A stretch of 64,000 nt of DNA from Hydractinia symbiolongicarpus (Eukaryota; Cnidaria; Hydrozoa; Anthoathecata; Hydractiniidae). The DNA lies in the NCBI RefSeq assembly GCF_029227915.1, contig NC_079878.1, positions 7,190,001-7,254,000 on the forward strand. The letters are read 5' to 3'. Position numbers and translations under genes: made by a program. Shown here in pieces: positions 27,701-41,565 of the stretch. Positions within the stretch are counted from its first letter, which is position 1, and each line of letters starts with the position of its first letter. The notes below the pieces were generated by a model, which saw only the letters and a list, made by a program, of their open reading frames with translations, did no database searches and was not told the origin of the DNA.

Positions 27701-29399
27701 GTTACAGCAGTTGCGTCACATATTCGTACCAACATGTGTTTAGTGATATTTTTCCGGTATCACTAGGTTGCATTGCTTTTAGCAGTGAAACGATTGACTG
27801 TGGAAGCTAATTGAACTGATTTCGGATTTTAACCTTGTAAATGTGATAAATGAGATAATTGGACTCCAAGAATTAACATTCTTTTCCTTTTGGTATGACT
27901 GCTGGAACTCCGCTGTAACACTGGACTCTCTGTTAGCTCTTTATTTATATATTTATTTCGATAAGTCATTGTGTACAGTGGTACCAATCAGAGCCGTTAG
28001 CGCGCCCTGAGGAAATAGAAACAGTTCCAAAAACTAAATTTTATTGACTTTCTAACGGTATCAGTCCGTTTGAGTTACAACAGCTGCGTCACATAGTCGT
28101 GCCAACATGTATTCAGCGATATTTTCCCGGTATCACTAGGTTGCATTGCTTTGAACAGTGATACAATTGACTGTGGGACGAAATTCAACTGATTTTGGAC
28201 TTTAACCTAACAAATGTGACAAATGAGACAATTGGTCTCCAAGAATTAACATTCTTTTCCTTTTGGTATGACTGCTGGAACTCCGCTGGAACACTGGACA
28301 ATCAGTTAGCTCTTTACTTATATAGTTATTTCGAAAAGTCATTGAGTGTAGTGGTACCAATCGGAGCCGTTAGTGCGCTGAGGAAATAGAGACAGTTTCA
28401 AAAGCTACATTTTATTGGCTTTCTAATGGTATCAGTCCGTTTGAGTTACAACCATTGCGTCACATGTTTGAACCAACATGTATTTAACGTAGTGTTCCGG
28501 TATTACTAGGTAGCATTGCTTTTTAAAGTAAAACGATTGACCGTGGGGCGAAATTAAACTGATTTTGGACTTTAACCTTACAAATGTGACAAATGAGACA
28601 ATTGGACTCCAACAATTAACATTCTTTTCCTTTTGGTATGACTGCTGGAACTCCGCTGTAACACTGGACTCTCGGTTAGCTCTTTATTTATATATTTATG
28701 CCGATAATTCATTGTGTGCAGTGGTACCAATCAGAGCCGTTAGCGCGCCCTGAGGAAGTAGAAACAGTTTAAAAAACAAAGTGTTGTTGACTTTCTAACG
28801 GTATCAGTCTGTTTGAGTTACAACGGTCGCGTCAGATATTCGTGCCAACATGTATTTAGCGATGTTTTTTTGATATTACTAGGTTGCATTGCTTTTAACA
28901 GTGAAACAATTGACTGTGGGACGAAATTGAACTGATTTTGGACTTTAACCTAACAAATGTGACAAATGAGACAATTGGTCTCCAAGAATTAACATTCTTT
29001 TCCTTTTGGTATGGCTGCTGGAACTCCGCTGGAACACTGGACAATCTGTTAGCTCTTTACTTTTATAGTTATTTCGATAAGTCATTGAGTGCAGTGGTAC
29101 CAATCGGAGCCGTTAGTGCGCTGAGGAAATAGAGACGGTTTCAAAAGCTACATTTCATTGGCTTTCTAATGGTATAAGTCCGTTTGAGTTACAGCAGTTC
29201 CGTCACATGTTCGTTCCAACATGCATTTAGCGATATCTTTCCAGTATTACTAGGTTACATTGCTTTTAAAAGTTAAACAATTGACCGTGGGACGAAATTG
29301 AACTGATTTTAGAATTTAACCTTATAAATGTGACAAATGAGACAATTGGGCTCCAAGAATTAACGTTCTTTTCCTTTTGTTATGAATGCTGAAACTCTG

Positions 29400-32300
29400 C
29401 AGTTACACTGGACGCTGTCTTGGCTCTTCATTTAAATATTAACATCAATAAGTAAATTTTTACAGTGGTACCAATCAGAGGCGTTAGCGGGCGCTGAGGA
29501 AATAGAAACAGTTCCAAAAACTAATTTTCATTGACATTCTGACGGTTTCAGTCCGTTTGAGTTACAACGATTGCATCACATATTCGTACCATCATGTATT
29601 TAGCCCTGTTTTTCTGGTATTACTAGGTTGCATTGCTTTTAAAAGTGAAACGATTGACCGTGGCACGTAATTGGACTGATATTGGATATTAACCTTGTAA
29701 ATGTGTTAAATGAGACAATTGGACTCCAAGAATTAACAATCTTCTTACTTTGGCATGACTGCTGTAACTCCGGGGTAAGACTAAACGCCTGTTAGCTCTT
29801 TGTTTATACATTTAGTTCGATAAGTCATAGTGTTCGGTGGCAGCAATCAGAGCTGTTAGTACGCTCTGAAGATATGCAGACACTTTCAGAAACTACATTT
29901 CATTGAATTTCTAAGGGTATCAGTCCGTTTGAGTTACAACGGTTGCCTGATATAATCATTCCAATATGTATTTAGCAATATTTTTCTGTCATTACTAGAC
30001 TACATCGCTTTTAAAAGTGAATCGATTGACCGTGGAACATAATTGAACTGGTTTTGGACTTTGGCATTATAAATGTGATAAATGAGAAAATTGGACTCAA
30101 AGAATTAACATTCTTCACACTTTGGTATGACTGCTGGAACTCCGCAGTTACACTGGACGCTCTCTTGGCTCTTCATTTAAATATTAACATCAATAAGTTA
30201 ATTTTTACAGTGGTACTAATCAGACCCGTTAGCGCGCCCTGAAGAAAGAGAGACACTATCAAAAACTACATTTCAATGTATTTCTAACGGTAACAGTGCG
30301 TTTGGTTTACAACAATGGCGTCACATTTTCGTAGCAACATGTATTTAGCGATATTTTTCCGGTATTACTAGGTTGAATTGCTTTTAAAAGTGAAAAGATT
30401 GACAGTGGGACCTGATTAAACTGATTTTGGACATTGTCCTGATAAATGTGATAAATGTGACAATTGGACCCTAACATTCTGATTACTATGGCATAAATGC
30501 TAAAACTATGCAGTTAGCTGGACGCTCCTTTAGCTCTTTATTTAAATATTTAGTTCGATAAGTCATTTTTTACAGTAGGACCAATCCAAGCCGTAAGCAC
30601 ACACTGAAGAAAGAGAAAAATTTTCTAAAGCTGCATTTCATTGACTTTCTAACAGTCTCAGTCCGTTTCGGTTGCAACGATTGCGTCGCATATTTGTACC
30701 ATCATGAATTTAGCGATATTTTCCAGTATTACTAGGTTGCATTGCTTTTAAAAGTGAAACGATTAACCGTTGGACTTAATTGAACTGGTTTTGGCGTTTG
30801 ATCCTATAAATGTGAGAAATCAGAATCATGGGGTCCAAGAATGAAGATTCCTCTCATTTTGGTTTTACTGCTGGAACTCTGCAGCAACACTGGACACTCT
30901 GTTATCTGTTTATTTAAATCTTTAGTTCGATAAGCCATTGTGTACAGTGGCACCAATCCTAGCAGGTAACCCGCGATGAGTATTAGAGACAGTTTCAAAC
31001 ACTACATTTCATTGACTTTCTAACGTTATCAGTCCATTTGAGTTACAACGATTGCGTCACATTTTCGTACCATCGTGAATTTAGCGATATTTTACGGTAT
31101 TACTAGGTTGCATTGCTTTTAAAAGTGAAGCGATTGACCGTTGAACTTAATTGAACTGATTTTGGCGTTTGATCCTATAAATGTGAGAAATGAGAATCAT
31201 GGACTCCAAGAAAGAAAATTCCTCTCAGTTTGGTATGACTGCTGAAACTCCGCAGTAACACTGGGCACTCTGTTAAATCTTTATTTAAATCTTTAGTTCG
31301 ATAAGTGATTGTATACAGCGGAACCAATCCTAGCAGTTAACCAGCGCTGAGGAAATAGAGACAGTTTCAAAAGCTACATTTCATTGACTTTCTAGCAGTA
31401 TTAGTCCGTTTGAGTTACAACTGTTGTGTCACATATTCGTACCAACATGTTTTTAGCGATATTTTTTAGATATTACTGGGTTGCATCCCTTTTAACAGTG
31501 AAACAATTGACCGTGGGGCCTGATTGAACTGATTTTGGACATTGTCCTGACAAATGTGATAAATGTGACAATTGGACTAAAACATTCTTCTCACTTTGGT
31601 ATGACTGCTGGAACTCCGCAGTTACATTGGACGCTCTGTTAGCTCTCTTTCAATTATTTTATTCCATAAGTCACTTTTTTACAGTCGGATCATTCCAAGC
31701 CGTTTGTGCGAGCTGCAGAAATGCAGACAGTTTCAAAAGCTACATTTCATTGACTCTCTAACGATATTATTCCGTTTGCGTTGCAGAGGTTCCGCCACAT
31801 ATTCGTACCATCATGTACTTAGCGACATTTTTCGGTATTACTAGGTTTCATTGCTTTTAAAAGTAAAACGATTGACTGTGGAACCTAATTGAACTGATAT
31901 TGGCGATTGACCCTATAAATGTGATAAATGAGAATCATGGACTCCAAAAATTATCATTTCTCTCAATTTCGTATACCTGCTGAAACTCTGCAATAACACT
32001 GGAAGCTCTCTTAGCTCTTTATTTAAAATTTATTATGATAAGTTATTGTGTACAATGGCACCAATCCTAGCACTTAGCCCGCGCTGAGGAAATAGAGACA
32101 GTTTTAAATCTACACCTCATTGATTTTTCAATGGTATCAGTCCGTTTGAGTTACAACGATTGCGTCACATATTCGTACCAACATGTGTTTAGTGATATTT
32201 TTGCGGTATCACTAGGTTGCATTGCTGTTAGCAGTGAAACGATTGACCGTGGGACCTAATTGAACTGATTTCGGATTTTAGCCTTCTAAATGTGATAAAT

Positions 32301-35300
32301 GAGACAAATTGACTCCAAGAATTAACATTCTTCTCTCTTTGGTATGACTGGAACTCCGCTGGAACACTGGACAATCTGTTAGCTCTTTACTTATACAGTT
32401 ATTTCAATAAGTCATTGAGTGCGGTGGTACCAATCGGAGCCGTTAGTGCGCTGAGAAAATAGAGACAGTTTCAAAAGCTACATTTCATTGGCTTTCTAAT
32501 GGTTTCAGTCCGTTTGAGTTACAACGATTGCATCACATATTCGTACCATCATGTCTTTAGCAATATTTTTCTGTCATTACTAGGCTACATCGCTTTTAAA
32601 AGTGAAACGATTGACCGTGGAACATAATTGAACTGGTTTTGGACTTTGGCATTATAAATGTGATAAATGAGAAAATTGGACTCAAAGAATTAAAATTCTT
32701 CACACTTTGGAATGACTTCTGGAACTCCGCAGTTACACTGGACGCTCTCTTGGCTCTTCATTTAAATATTTACATCAATAAGTTAATTTTTACAGTGGTA
32801 CTAATCAGACGCGTTAGCGCGCCCTGAAGAAAGAGAGACACTTTTAAAAAATACATTTCAATGTCTTTCTAACGGTAACAGTGCGTTTGGTTTACAACAA
32901 TGGCGTCACATTTTCGTACCAACATGTATTTAGCGATATTTTTCGGTATTACTAGGTTGAATTGCTTTTAAAAGTGAAACGATTGACCGTGGGACCTGAT
33001 TAAACTGATTTTGGACATTGTCCTGATAAATGTGAGAAATGTGACAATTGGAACCTAACATTCTGACTACTATGGCATAAATGCTGAAACTATGCAGTTA
33101 CGCTGGACGCTCCTTTAGCTCTTTATTTAAATATTTAGTTCGATAAGTCATTTTTTACAGTAGGACCAATCCAAGCCGTTAGCACGCACTGAAGAAAGAG
33201 AAAAATTTTCTAAAGCTGCATTTCATTGACTTTCTAACGGTCTCAGTCCGTTTCGGTTGCAACGATTGCGTCGCATATTTGTACCAACATGTATTTAGCG
33301 ATATTTTCCGGTATAACTAGCTTGCATTGCTTTTAAAAGTGAAACGATTGACCGTGGCACATAATTGAACTGATATTGGATTTTAACCTTGTAAATGTGT
33401 TAAATGAGACAATTGGACTCCAAGAATTAACAATCTTCTTACTTTGTTATGACTGCTGTAACCCCGGGGTAAGACTGGACGCCTGTTAGCTCTTTGTTTA
33501 TACATTTAGTTTGATAAGTCATTGTGTGCGCTGGTAGCAATCAGAGCTGTTAGTGCGCTCTGAAGAAACAGAGACACTTTCAGACACTACATTTCATTGA
33601 ATTTCTAAGGCTATCAGTCCGTTTGAGTTACAACAGTTGCCGGATATATTCATTCCAATATGTATTTAGCAATATTTTTCTGTTATTACTAGGCTACATC
33701 GCTTTTAAAAGTGAATCGATTAACCGTGGAACAAAATTGAACTGATTTTGGACTTTGGCATTATAAATCTGATAAATAAGAAAGATGGACTCAAAGAATT
33801 AACATTCCTCACACTTTGGCATGACTGCTGGAACTCCGCCAACCTAGTAATATCCAAAAAATATCGCTAAATATATCATGGTACGAATATGTGACGCAAC
33901 GTTGTAACTCAAACGGACTAATACCGTTAGAAAGTCAATAAAATGTAGTTTTTGAAACTGTATCTATTTCTTCAGCGCCCACTAACGGCTCTGATTGGTA
34001 CCACTGTAAAAAATAGCACATTGATGTAAATACTTAAATGAAGGGCCAAGAGAGCGTCCAGTGTAACTCCGGAGTTTCAGCATTCATGCTAAAGTAAGAA
34101 GAATGTTAATTCTTGGAGTCCAATTTTCCCATTTATCACATTTATAAGAACGAAGTCCAAAATTAGTTCAACTAGGTTCCACGCCCAATCGATTCACTTT
34201 TAAAAGCGATGCAACCAAGTAATTTCAGAAACATATCGCTAAATACATATTCGTACCATCATGAATTTAGCGATATTTTTCGGTATTACTAGGTTGCATT
34301 GCTTTTAAAAGTGAAACAATTAACCGTTGGACTTAATTGAACTGATTTTGGCGTTTGATCCTATAAATGTGAGAAATCAGAATCATGGGGTCCAAGAATG
34401 AAGATTCCTCTCATTTTGGTTTTACTGCTGGAACTCTGCAGTAACACTGGACACTCTGTTATCTGTTTATTTAAATCTTTAGTTCGATAAGTCATTGTGT
34501 ACAGTGGCACCAATCCTAGCAGGTAACCCGCGATGAGAAATAGAGACAGTTTCAAACACTACATTTCATTGACTTTCTAACGTTATCAGTCCATTTGAGT
34601 TACAACGATTGCGTCACATATTCGTACCATCGTGAATTTAGCGATATTTTACGGTATTACTAGGTTGCATTGCTTTTAAAAGTGAAACGATTGACCGTTG
34701 AACTTAATTGAACTAATTTTGGCGTTTGATCCTATAAATGTGAGAAATGAGAATCATGGACTCCAAGAAAGAAAATTCCTCTCAGCTTGGTATGACTGCT
34801 GAAACTCCGCAGTAACACTGAGCACTCTGTTAAATCTTTATTTAAATCTTTAGTTCGATAAGTGATTGTATACAGCGGAACCAATCCTAGCAGTTAACCA
34901 GCGCTGAGGAAATAGAGACAGTTTCAAAAGCTACATTTCATTGACTTTCTAGCAGTATTAGTCCGTTTGAGTTACCACTGTTGTGTCACATATTCGTACC
35001 AACATGTATTTGGCAATATTTTTCGGATATTACTATGTTACATCGCTTTTAACAGTGAAACGATGGACTGTGGGACCTGATTAAACTGATTTTGGACTTT
35101 GTCTTTATAATTGTGATAAATGGAACAATTGGATTGGAAGAATTAGCATTCTGTTTACTTTGGCATCAATGCTAAAACAATGCAGTTCCCCTGGACCCTC
35201 TCTTAGCTCTTTACTTAAATATTTAGTTTCATAAGGTATCCTGTACAATTGTACAAACCAGATCCGTTAATGCCCGCTGAGGAAATAGAGACAGTTTTGA

Positions 35301-38300
35301 AAACTACATTTCATTGAATTTCTAACGGTATCAGTCCGTTTGAGTAAAAACTGTTGCGTCACAAATTCGTACCAACAAGTATTTAGCGATATTTTTGGGA
35401 TATTACTTGTTTGCATCGCTTTTAAAAGTGAAAGGGTTGACCGTAGACCTAAATGAACTGACTTTGGAAAGTTTCAAAAGCTACATTTTACTGACTTTCC
35501 AACGGTATCAGCTCCTTTGAGTTACAACTGTAGCGTCACATGTTCGTACCAACATGTACTTAGCAATATTTCTCTGACATTACTAGGTTGCATCGCTTTT
35601 AACAGTGAAACAATTGAATGTGGGACCTAATTGAACTGATTTTGGACTTTAGCCTTGTAAATGTGATATTTGAGACAATTGGACACAAAGAATTAACATT
35701 CCTCTCACATTGGTATAACTGTTGGAACTTCGCAGTTACACTAGACGCTCTGTTAGCTCTTTATTTAAATATTTAATTCGATAAGTCATTTTTCAGAGTG
35801 GGACCACCCCAAGCCGTTCGCGCCAGCTGAAGAAATAGAGACAGTTTCTAAATCTACATTTCATTGTCTCTCCAGCAGTATCATTCCGTTGGAGTTAAAA
35901 CGGTCCAGTCACATATTCGTACCAACATGTATTTAGCGATATTTTTTCGATATTACTAGGTTGCATCACTTTTAAAAGTGAAACGATTGACCGTGGGACC
36001 TAATTAAACTTATTTTGGAATTTAACCTTATAAATGTGATAAGTTAGACAATTGGACTCCAAGAATTAACATTCCTCTCACATTGGTATAACTGCTGGAA
36101 CTCCACAGTTACACTGGAAGCTCTGTTAGCTCTTTATTTAAGTATTTTGTTCCATGAGCCATTTTTCAGAGTGAAAGCACTCAAAACCGTTACGCGCGCT
36201 GAAAAATGAGACAGTGTCAAGAACTACAATTCATTAACTTTCTTACAGTATCTGTCCGTTTGAGTTACAGTGATTGCCTCATATATTCGTACCAACATTT
36301 AGCGATGTTTTTCCGGAATTACTAGGTTGTATTGCTTCTAATAGCAAAACGATTGACCGTGGGACGTAATTAAACTGATTGTGGACTTTACCCTTGTAAA
36401 TGTGATGTTTGAGACAATTGGACTCCAAGAATTCACATTCTTCTTACCTTGATATGACTGCTGGAACTCCGCAGTTCTACTGGACGCACTATTAGATCTT
36501 TATTTAAATATTTAATTCGATGAGTCATTTTTCAAAGAGGGACCACCACAAGCCGTTCGCGCAAGCTGAGGAAATAGAGACAGTTTCAAAAGCTACATTT
36601 CATTGACTCTCCAACAGTATCATTCCGTTTGAGTTAAAACGGTTGCGTCACATATTCGTACTAACGTATTTTTAGCGATATCTTTTGGATTTTACTAGGT
36701 TGCATCGCTTTTAACAGCGAAACAATGGACCGTTGGACCTGATTGAACTGATTTTGGACATTGTCCTGTCAAATGTGATAAATGTGACAATTGGACTATA
36801 ACATTCTTCTCACTTTGGTATGACTGCTGGAACTCCGCAGTTACATTGGACGCTCTGTTAGCTCTCTTTTAATTATTTTATTTCATAAGTCACTTTTTTA
36901 CAATCGGATCAATCCAAGCCGTTTGTGCGAGCTGTAGAAATGCAGACAGTTTCAAAAGCTACATTTCATTGACTCTCTAACGATATTATTCGGTTTGCGT
37001 TGCAGAGGTTCCGTCACATATTCGTACCAACATGTATTTAGCGATATTTTTGCGATATTACTAGGTTGCATCACTTTTAAAAGTGAAACGATTGACCGTG
37101 GGACCTAATTAAACTTATTTTGGAATTTAACCTTATAAATGTGATAAGTTAGACAATTGGACTCCAAGAATTAACATTCCTCTCACATTGGTATAACTGC
37201 CGGAACTCCACAGTTACACTGGAAGCTCTGTTAGCTATTTATTTAAATATTTAATTCGATAAGTCATTTTTCAAAGAGGGACCACCCCAAGCCGTTCGCG
37301 CAAGCTGAGGAAATAGAGACAGTTTCAAAAGCTACATTTCATTGACTCTCCAACAGTATCATTCCGTTTGAGTTAAAACGGTTGCGTCACATATTCGTAC
37401 CAACATGTACTTAGCGATATTTTTGCGATATTACTAAGTTACATTGGTTTTAAAAGAAAAACGACTGACCGTGGGACCTAATTGAACTGATTTTGGACTT
37501 TAACCTTGTAAATGTGATATTTGAGACAATTGGACACAAAGAATTAACATTCCTCTCACATTGGTATAACTGCTGGAACTTCGCAGTTACACTGGACGCT
37601 CTGTTAGCTCTTTTTATAAATATTTAGTTTGATGTGTCATTTTTCAGAGTGGGACTTCTCCAAGCCGCTACGCGCGCTGAAAAAATAAAGACAGTTTCAG
37701 GAACTACATTTCATTGACTTTCTAACGATATCAGTCCGTTTGAGTTACAACTGTTGCGTCACATATTCATACCAACATGTTTTTAGCAATATTTTTTGGA
37801 TATTACTACGTTGCATCGCTTTTAACAGTGAAACAATTGACCGTCGACCTGATTGAACTGATTTTGGACATTGTCCTGATAAATGTGATAAATGTGACAA
37901 TTGGACTCTAACATTCCTCTCACATTGGTATAACTGCTGGAACTCTACAGTTACACTGGAAGCTCTGGAAGCTCTTTATTTAAGTATTTTGTTCCATTAG
38001 CCATTTTTCAGAGTGAAGGCACTCAAAGCCGTTACGCGCGCTGAAAAAATAAGACAGTGTCAAGAACTACAATTCAATAACTTTCTAACAGTATCAGTCC
38101 GCTGGAGTTACAGTGATTGCCTCAAATATTCGTACCAACATTTAGCGATGTTTTTCCGGTATTACTAGGTTGTATTGCTTCTAATAGCAAAACGATTGAC
38201 CGTGGGACGTAATTGAACTGATTGTGGACTTTACCCTAGTAAATGTTATGTTTGAGACAATTGGACTCCAAGAATTAACATTCTTCTCACCTTGGTATGA

Positions 38301-40400
38301 CTGCTGGAACTCCGCAGTTTTACTGGACGCAATATTAGATCTTTATTTAAATATTTAATTCGATAAGTCATTTTTCAAAGAGGGACCACCCCAAGCCGTT
38401 CGCGCAAGCTGAGGAAATAGAGACAGTTTTAAAAGTTACATTTCATTGACTCCATAACGGTATCAATCCGTGTGAGTCAAAACGGTTGCGTCACATATTT
38501 GTACCAACATATATTTAGCGATATTTTTCGGATACTGCTAGCTTGCATCGCTTTTAACAGTGAAACGATTGACTGTGGGCCCTAATTAAACTGATTTTGG
38601 AATTTAACCTTATATATGTGATAAGTTACACAATTGGACTCCAAGAATTAACATTCCTCTCACATTGGTATAACTGCTGGAACTCCACAGTTACACTGGA
38701 AGCTCTGTTAGCTCTTTATTTAAATATTTAGTTCCATGAGTCAATTTTCAGAGTGAGGGCGCTCCAAGCCGTTACGCGCGCTGAAAAAGTAAAACAGTGT
38801 CAAGAACTACATTTCATTAACTTTCTAACAGTATCAGTCCGTTTGAGTTACAGTGATTGCCTCATATATTCGTACCAATATGTATTTCGCGATATTTTTC
38901 CGGTATTACTAGGTTGTATTGCTTCTAAAGGCGAAACGATTGACCGTGGGACGTAATTGAACTGATTGTGGACTTTACCCTTGCAAATGTGATGTTTGAG
39001 ACAATTGGACTCCAAGAATTAACATTCTTCTTACCTAGGTATGACTGGTGGAACTCCGCAGTTTTACTTGACGCACTATTAGATCTTTATTTAAGTATTT
39101 AGTTCGATAAATCATTGTGTACAGTGGTACCAATCAGAGCCGTTCGCGCAAGCTGAAGAAATAGAGACAGTTTCAAAAGTTACATTTCAGAGACTCTATA
39201 ACGGTATCATTCCGTTTGAGTCAAAACGGTTGCGTCACATATTCGTACCAACATGTATTTAGCGATATTTTTCGGATATTGCTAGGTTGCATCGCTTTTA
39301 ACAGTGAAACGATTGACTGTGCGCCCTATTTGAACTTATTGTGAACTTGAACCTTATAAATGTGATAAATGAGACAATTGGACTCCAGGAATTAACATTC
39401 CTCCCACATTGGTATAACTGCTGCAACTCCACAGTTTCACCGGACGTTCCGTTAGCCCTTTTTATGAATATTTAGTTCGATGTGTCATATTTCATAGTGG
39501 AACCTTTCCAAGCCGTTACGCGCGCTGAAAAAATATAGACAGTTTCAGGAACTACATTTCATTGACTTTCTAACAGTATCAGTCCGTTTGAGTTACAACG
39601 GTTGCGTCACATATTCGTACCAACATGTTTTTAGCGATATTTTTTGGATATTACTAGGTTGCATCGCTTTTAACAGTGAAACAATTGACCGTGGGACCTG
39701 ATTGAACTGATTTTGGACATTGTCCTGATAAATGTGATAAATGTGACAATTGGACTATAACATTCTTCTCACTTTGGTATGACTGCTGGAACTCCGCAGT
39801 TACATTGGCCGCTCTGTTAGCTCTCTTTTAATCATTTTATTCCATAAGTCACTTTTATGGACTTTAACCTTGTAAATGTGATATTTGAGACAATTGGACA
39901 CAAAGAAGTAACATTCCTCTCACATTGGTATAACTGCTGGAACGTAGCAGTTACACTGGACGTTCTGTTAGCTCTTTTTATAAATATTTAGTTCGATGTG
40001 TCATTTTTCAGAGTGGGAGTTCTCCAAGCTGTTACGCGCGCTGAAAAAATAAAGACAGTTTCAGGAACTACATTTCATTGACTTTCTAACAGTATCAGTC
40101 CGTTTGAGTTACAACTGTTGCGTCACATATTCGTACCAACATGTTTTTAGCGATAGTTTTCGGATATTGCTAGGTTGCATTGCTTCTAAAAGTGAAACGA
40201 TTGACCGTGGGACCTTATTGAACTGATTTTGAAATTTTTCCTTATTAATGTGATAAATGGGACAAATGGACTCCAATATTTAACATTCTTCTTACTTTGG
40301 CATGAATACTAATACTTAGCAGTTACACGGGAGGCTCTTTTAGTAATTTATTTAAGTATTTAGTTCGATTATTCATTTTTCAGAGCGGGACAAATCCATG
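29400..40400 (+). repeat. Diverged right flank of the satellite
   Basis: Monomers are still recognisable by TTGCGTCACATATTCG-like and ATTACTAGGTTGCAT-like blocks and the ~373-bp spacing, but single-base changes, short indels and partial monomers are frequent (for example incomplete units near 35,460 and 39,860). A 750-bp block at about 30,700-31,455 recurs at 34,257-35,012 with offset 3,557 bp. The last recognisable fragment ends near 40,400. Confidence 0.85.
33839..34240 (-). repeat. Inverted satellite block inside the direct array
   Basis: After a truncated monomer ending 'ggaactccgcc', the sequence switches to the reverse complement of the satellite: aacctagtaatatc, gtgacgcaac, actcaaacggac and taccactgt appear in reverse order. 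It switches back near 34,240, where a reverse-strand 'atatcgctaaatac' is followed within about 25 bases by a forward-strand 'gaatttagcgatat', a foldback junction. The block is close to one monomer long. Confidence 0.9.
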
Positions 40401-40740
40401 CCGTTGGTGGAAAATCGGAATAGTCACGTGTCAAAATTATTCAAAATGATTCTTCTTGATGAAACAAAGTTGTGTTGCAAGTTTCAAGTTCTAAGGATAA
40501 TCCTAACTGGAGTTATTATATTTTCCCCATTATAAGGATTTCCTAAAGATTTTTAGGGGTAGTATCGAGTAATGGCCAATATCAACGCCTCTGAAAGGTA
40601 TGGCACCTAAAAATTTAGCATGCAGGTGTCTAATAGATAAATGTTGAAACTCAGTAAGTATCATAGCCATATAAGAAAGCAATCAGGAGTTATTCAGTCC
40701 GGGGGAGCGGAATCCGCCCCCCGGACCGAATAGAGTTAAA
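40401..40740. other. Unique AT-rich spacer after the satellite
   Basis: No ORF, satellite match or familiar element is visible apart from the inverted repeat at 40,691-40,732. The satellite fades out at 'gccgttggtgg' near 40,400. Confidence 0.6.
40691..40732. repeat. GC-rich, almost loopless inverted repeat
   Basis: Left arm attcagtccgggggagcgga (40,692-40,711) is followed directly by right arm atccgccccccggaccgaat (40,712-40,731). The arms pair over nearly 20 bp with few mismatches and essentially no loop, and the flanking t/a also pair. It is a GC island in AT-rich sequence. It could be a relic of a MITE-type palindromic element or a hairpin tip; nothing in it identifies a family. Confidence 0.75.
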
Positions 40741-40744
40741 CGGC

Positions 40745-41345
40745 ATTTAGTTGACAAAAAATCAAAATTTTGATGTGACCATCATGTTCAGCATACGTTT
40801 TTTATTAACTGTGCCAATTTTTGTCGAAAATTAAGTAGTTTTAATTTTTGGACAAATTTTGGCCTGAAATGACATTTAAGTGACAAAAAATCAATTTGTT
40901 CATTTGTTAACTGTGCCAAATTTGGCCGAAAATGAAGTGGTTTTAATTTTTGGACCAATTTTTGCTTAAAATGGCATTTAGGTGACACAAATAAAAATTT
41001 TGATGTCACCATTATGTTCAGGATACTTTTTTTGTTAACTTTGCCAATTTTTGTTGAAAATGAAGTAGCTTTAATTTTTGGACCAATTTTGGCCTAAAAT
41101 GGCATTTAAGGTGGCAAAAAATTAAAATTTTAATATCACCATCATGTTCAGCATACTTTATTTGTTAACTGTGTCAAATTTTGTCCAAAATAAAGTAGTT
41201 TTAATTTTTGGACCAATTTTGGCCTAAAATGACATTTAACGTGGGAAAAAAATTAAAACTTTAATGTCACCATCATGTTCAGCATACTTTTTTTGTTAAC
41301 TGTGCCAATTTTTGTCGAAAACAAATACCAATTTGGCCTGAAACG
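40745..41345 (+). repeat. 129-bp minisatellite, about 4-5 copies
   Basis: The phrase 'tttgatgtcaccatcatgtt' with small changes recurs near 40,767, 40,997, 41,126 and 41,256; starts of the GACAAAAAATCAAAAT-like segment fall near 40,752, 40,879, 40,982, 41,111 and 41,240, giving spacings of 127, 103, 129 and 129 bp. The short 103-bp interval lacks the 'tcaccatcatgttcagcata' part. A 74-codon leftward ORF in it is a by-product of the repeat. The 200 bases after it (to about 41,565) hold nothing I recognise. Confidence 0.85.
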
Positions 41346-41565
41346 TCATTTAGATGACTTCCCAGTATTTAGGGAGTTTGGGTACGAAGTTTAAATCTGT
41401 GACGTTGCAATTGATTATTTGGGACAGGGTTAGTTAGTCAGTTATACCAATACTATCCTCCTCTCAGAGAAACGTAAAATCCCAGGGTCGATTTTTTCTC
41501 AAAAAATGCTTCGAAAGAAAAAACGACGGTTTTAAAGAATTTCCTACGCCTTCAAGCGCGGAAAT

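Larger units (their letters stand above)
1..40400 (+). repeat. Tandem satellite array, ~373-bp monomer
   Basis: Head-to-tail monomers recur about every 373 bp; with CTCTTTATTTA as the arbitrary start, successive units begin near 739, 1111, 1487, 1858, 2229, 2601 and 2978. The best conserved blocks are TTGCGTCACATATTCG, TTAGCGATATTTTT, ATTACTAGGTTGCAT and GATTGACCGTGGGA; the stretch after CTCTTTATTTA is most variable and separates monomer types. The array is already running at base 1, so it extends beyond the window, and it fades out near 40,400. It has no transposase, tRNA-like or rRNA-like content and behaves as a classical satellite. Whether it is pericentromeric, subtelomeric or interstitial cannot be told from sequence alone. 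Confidence 0.97.

Noticed and set aside
1-40400. CENP-B-box-like motif or other centromere signature in the satellite
   Set aside because: I looked for TTCGNNNNANNCGGG-type matches in the monomer and saw none; centromeric function cannot be claimed.
1-40400. CRISPR-like array
   Set aside because: The repeats are 373 bp, contiguous and without spacers, in a eukaryotic context with no cas genes.
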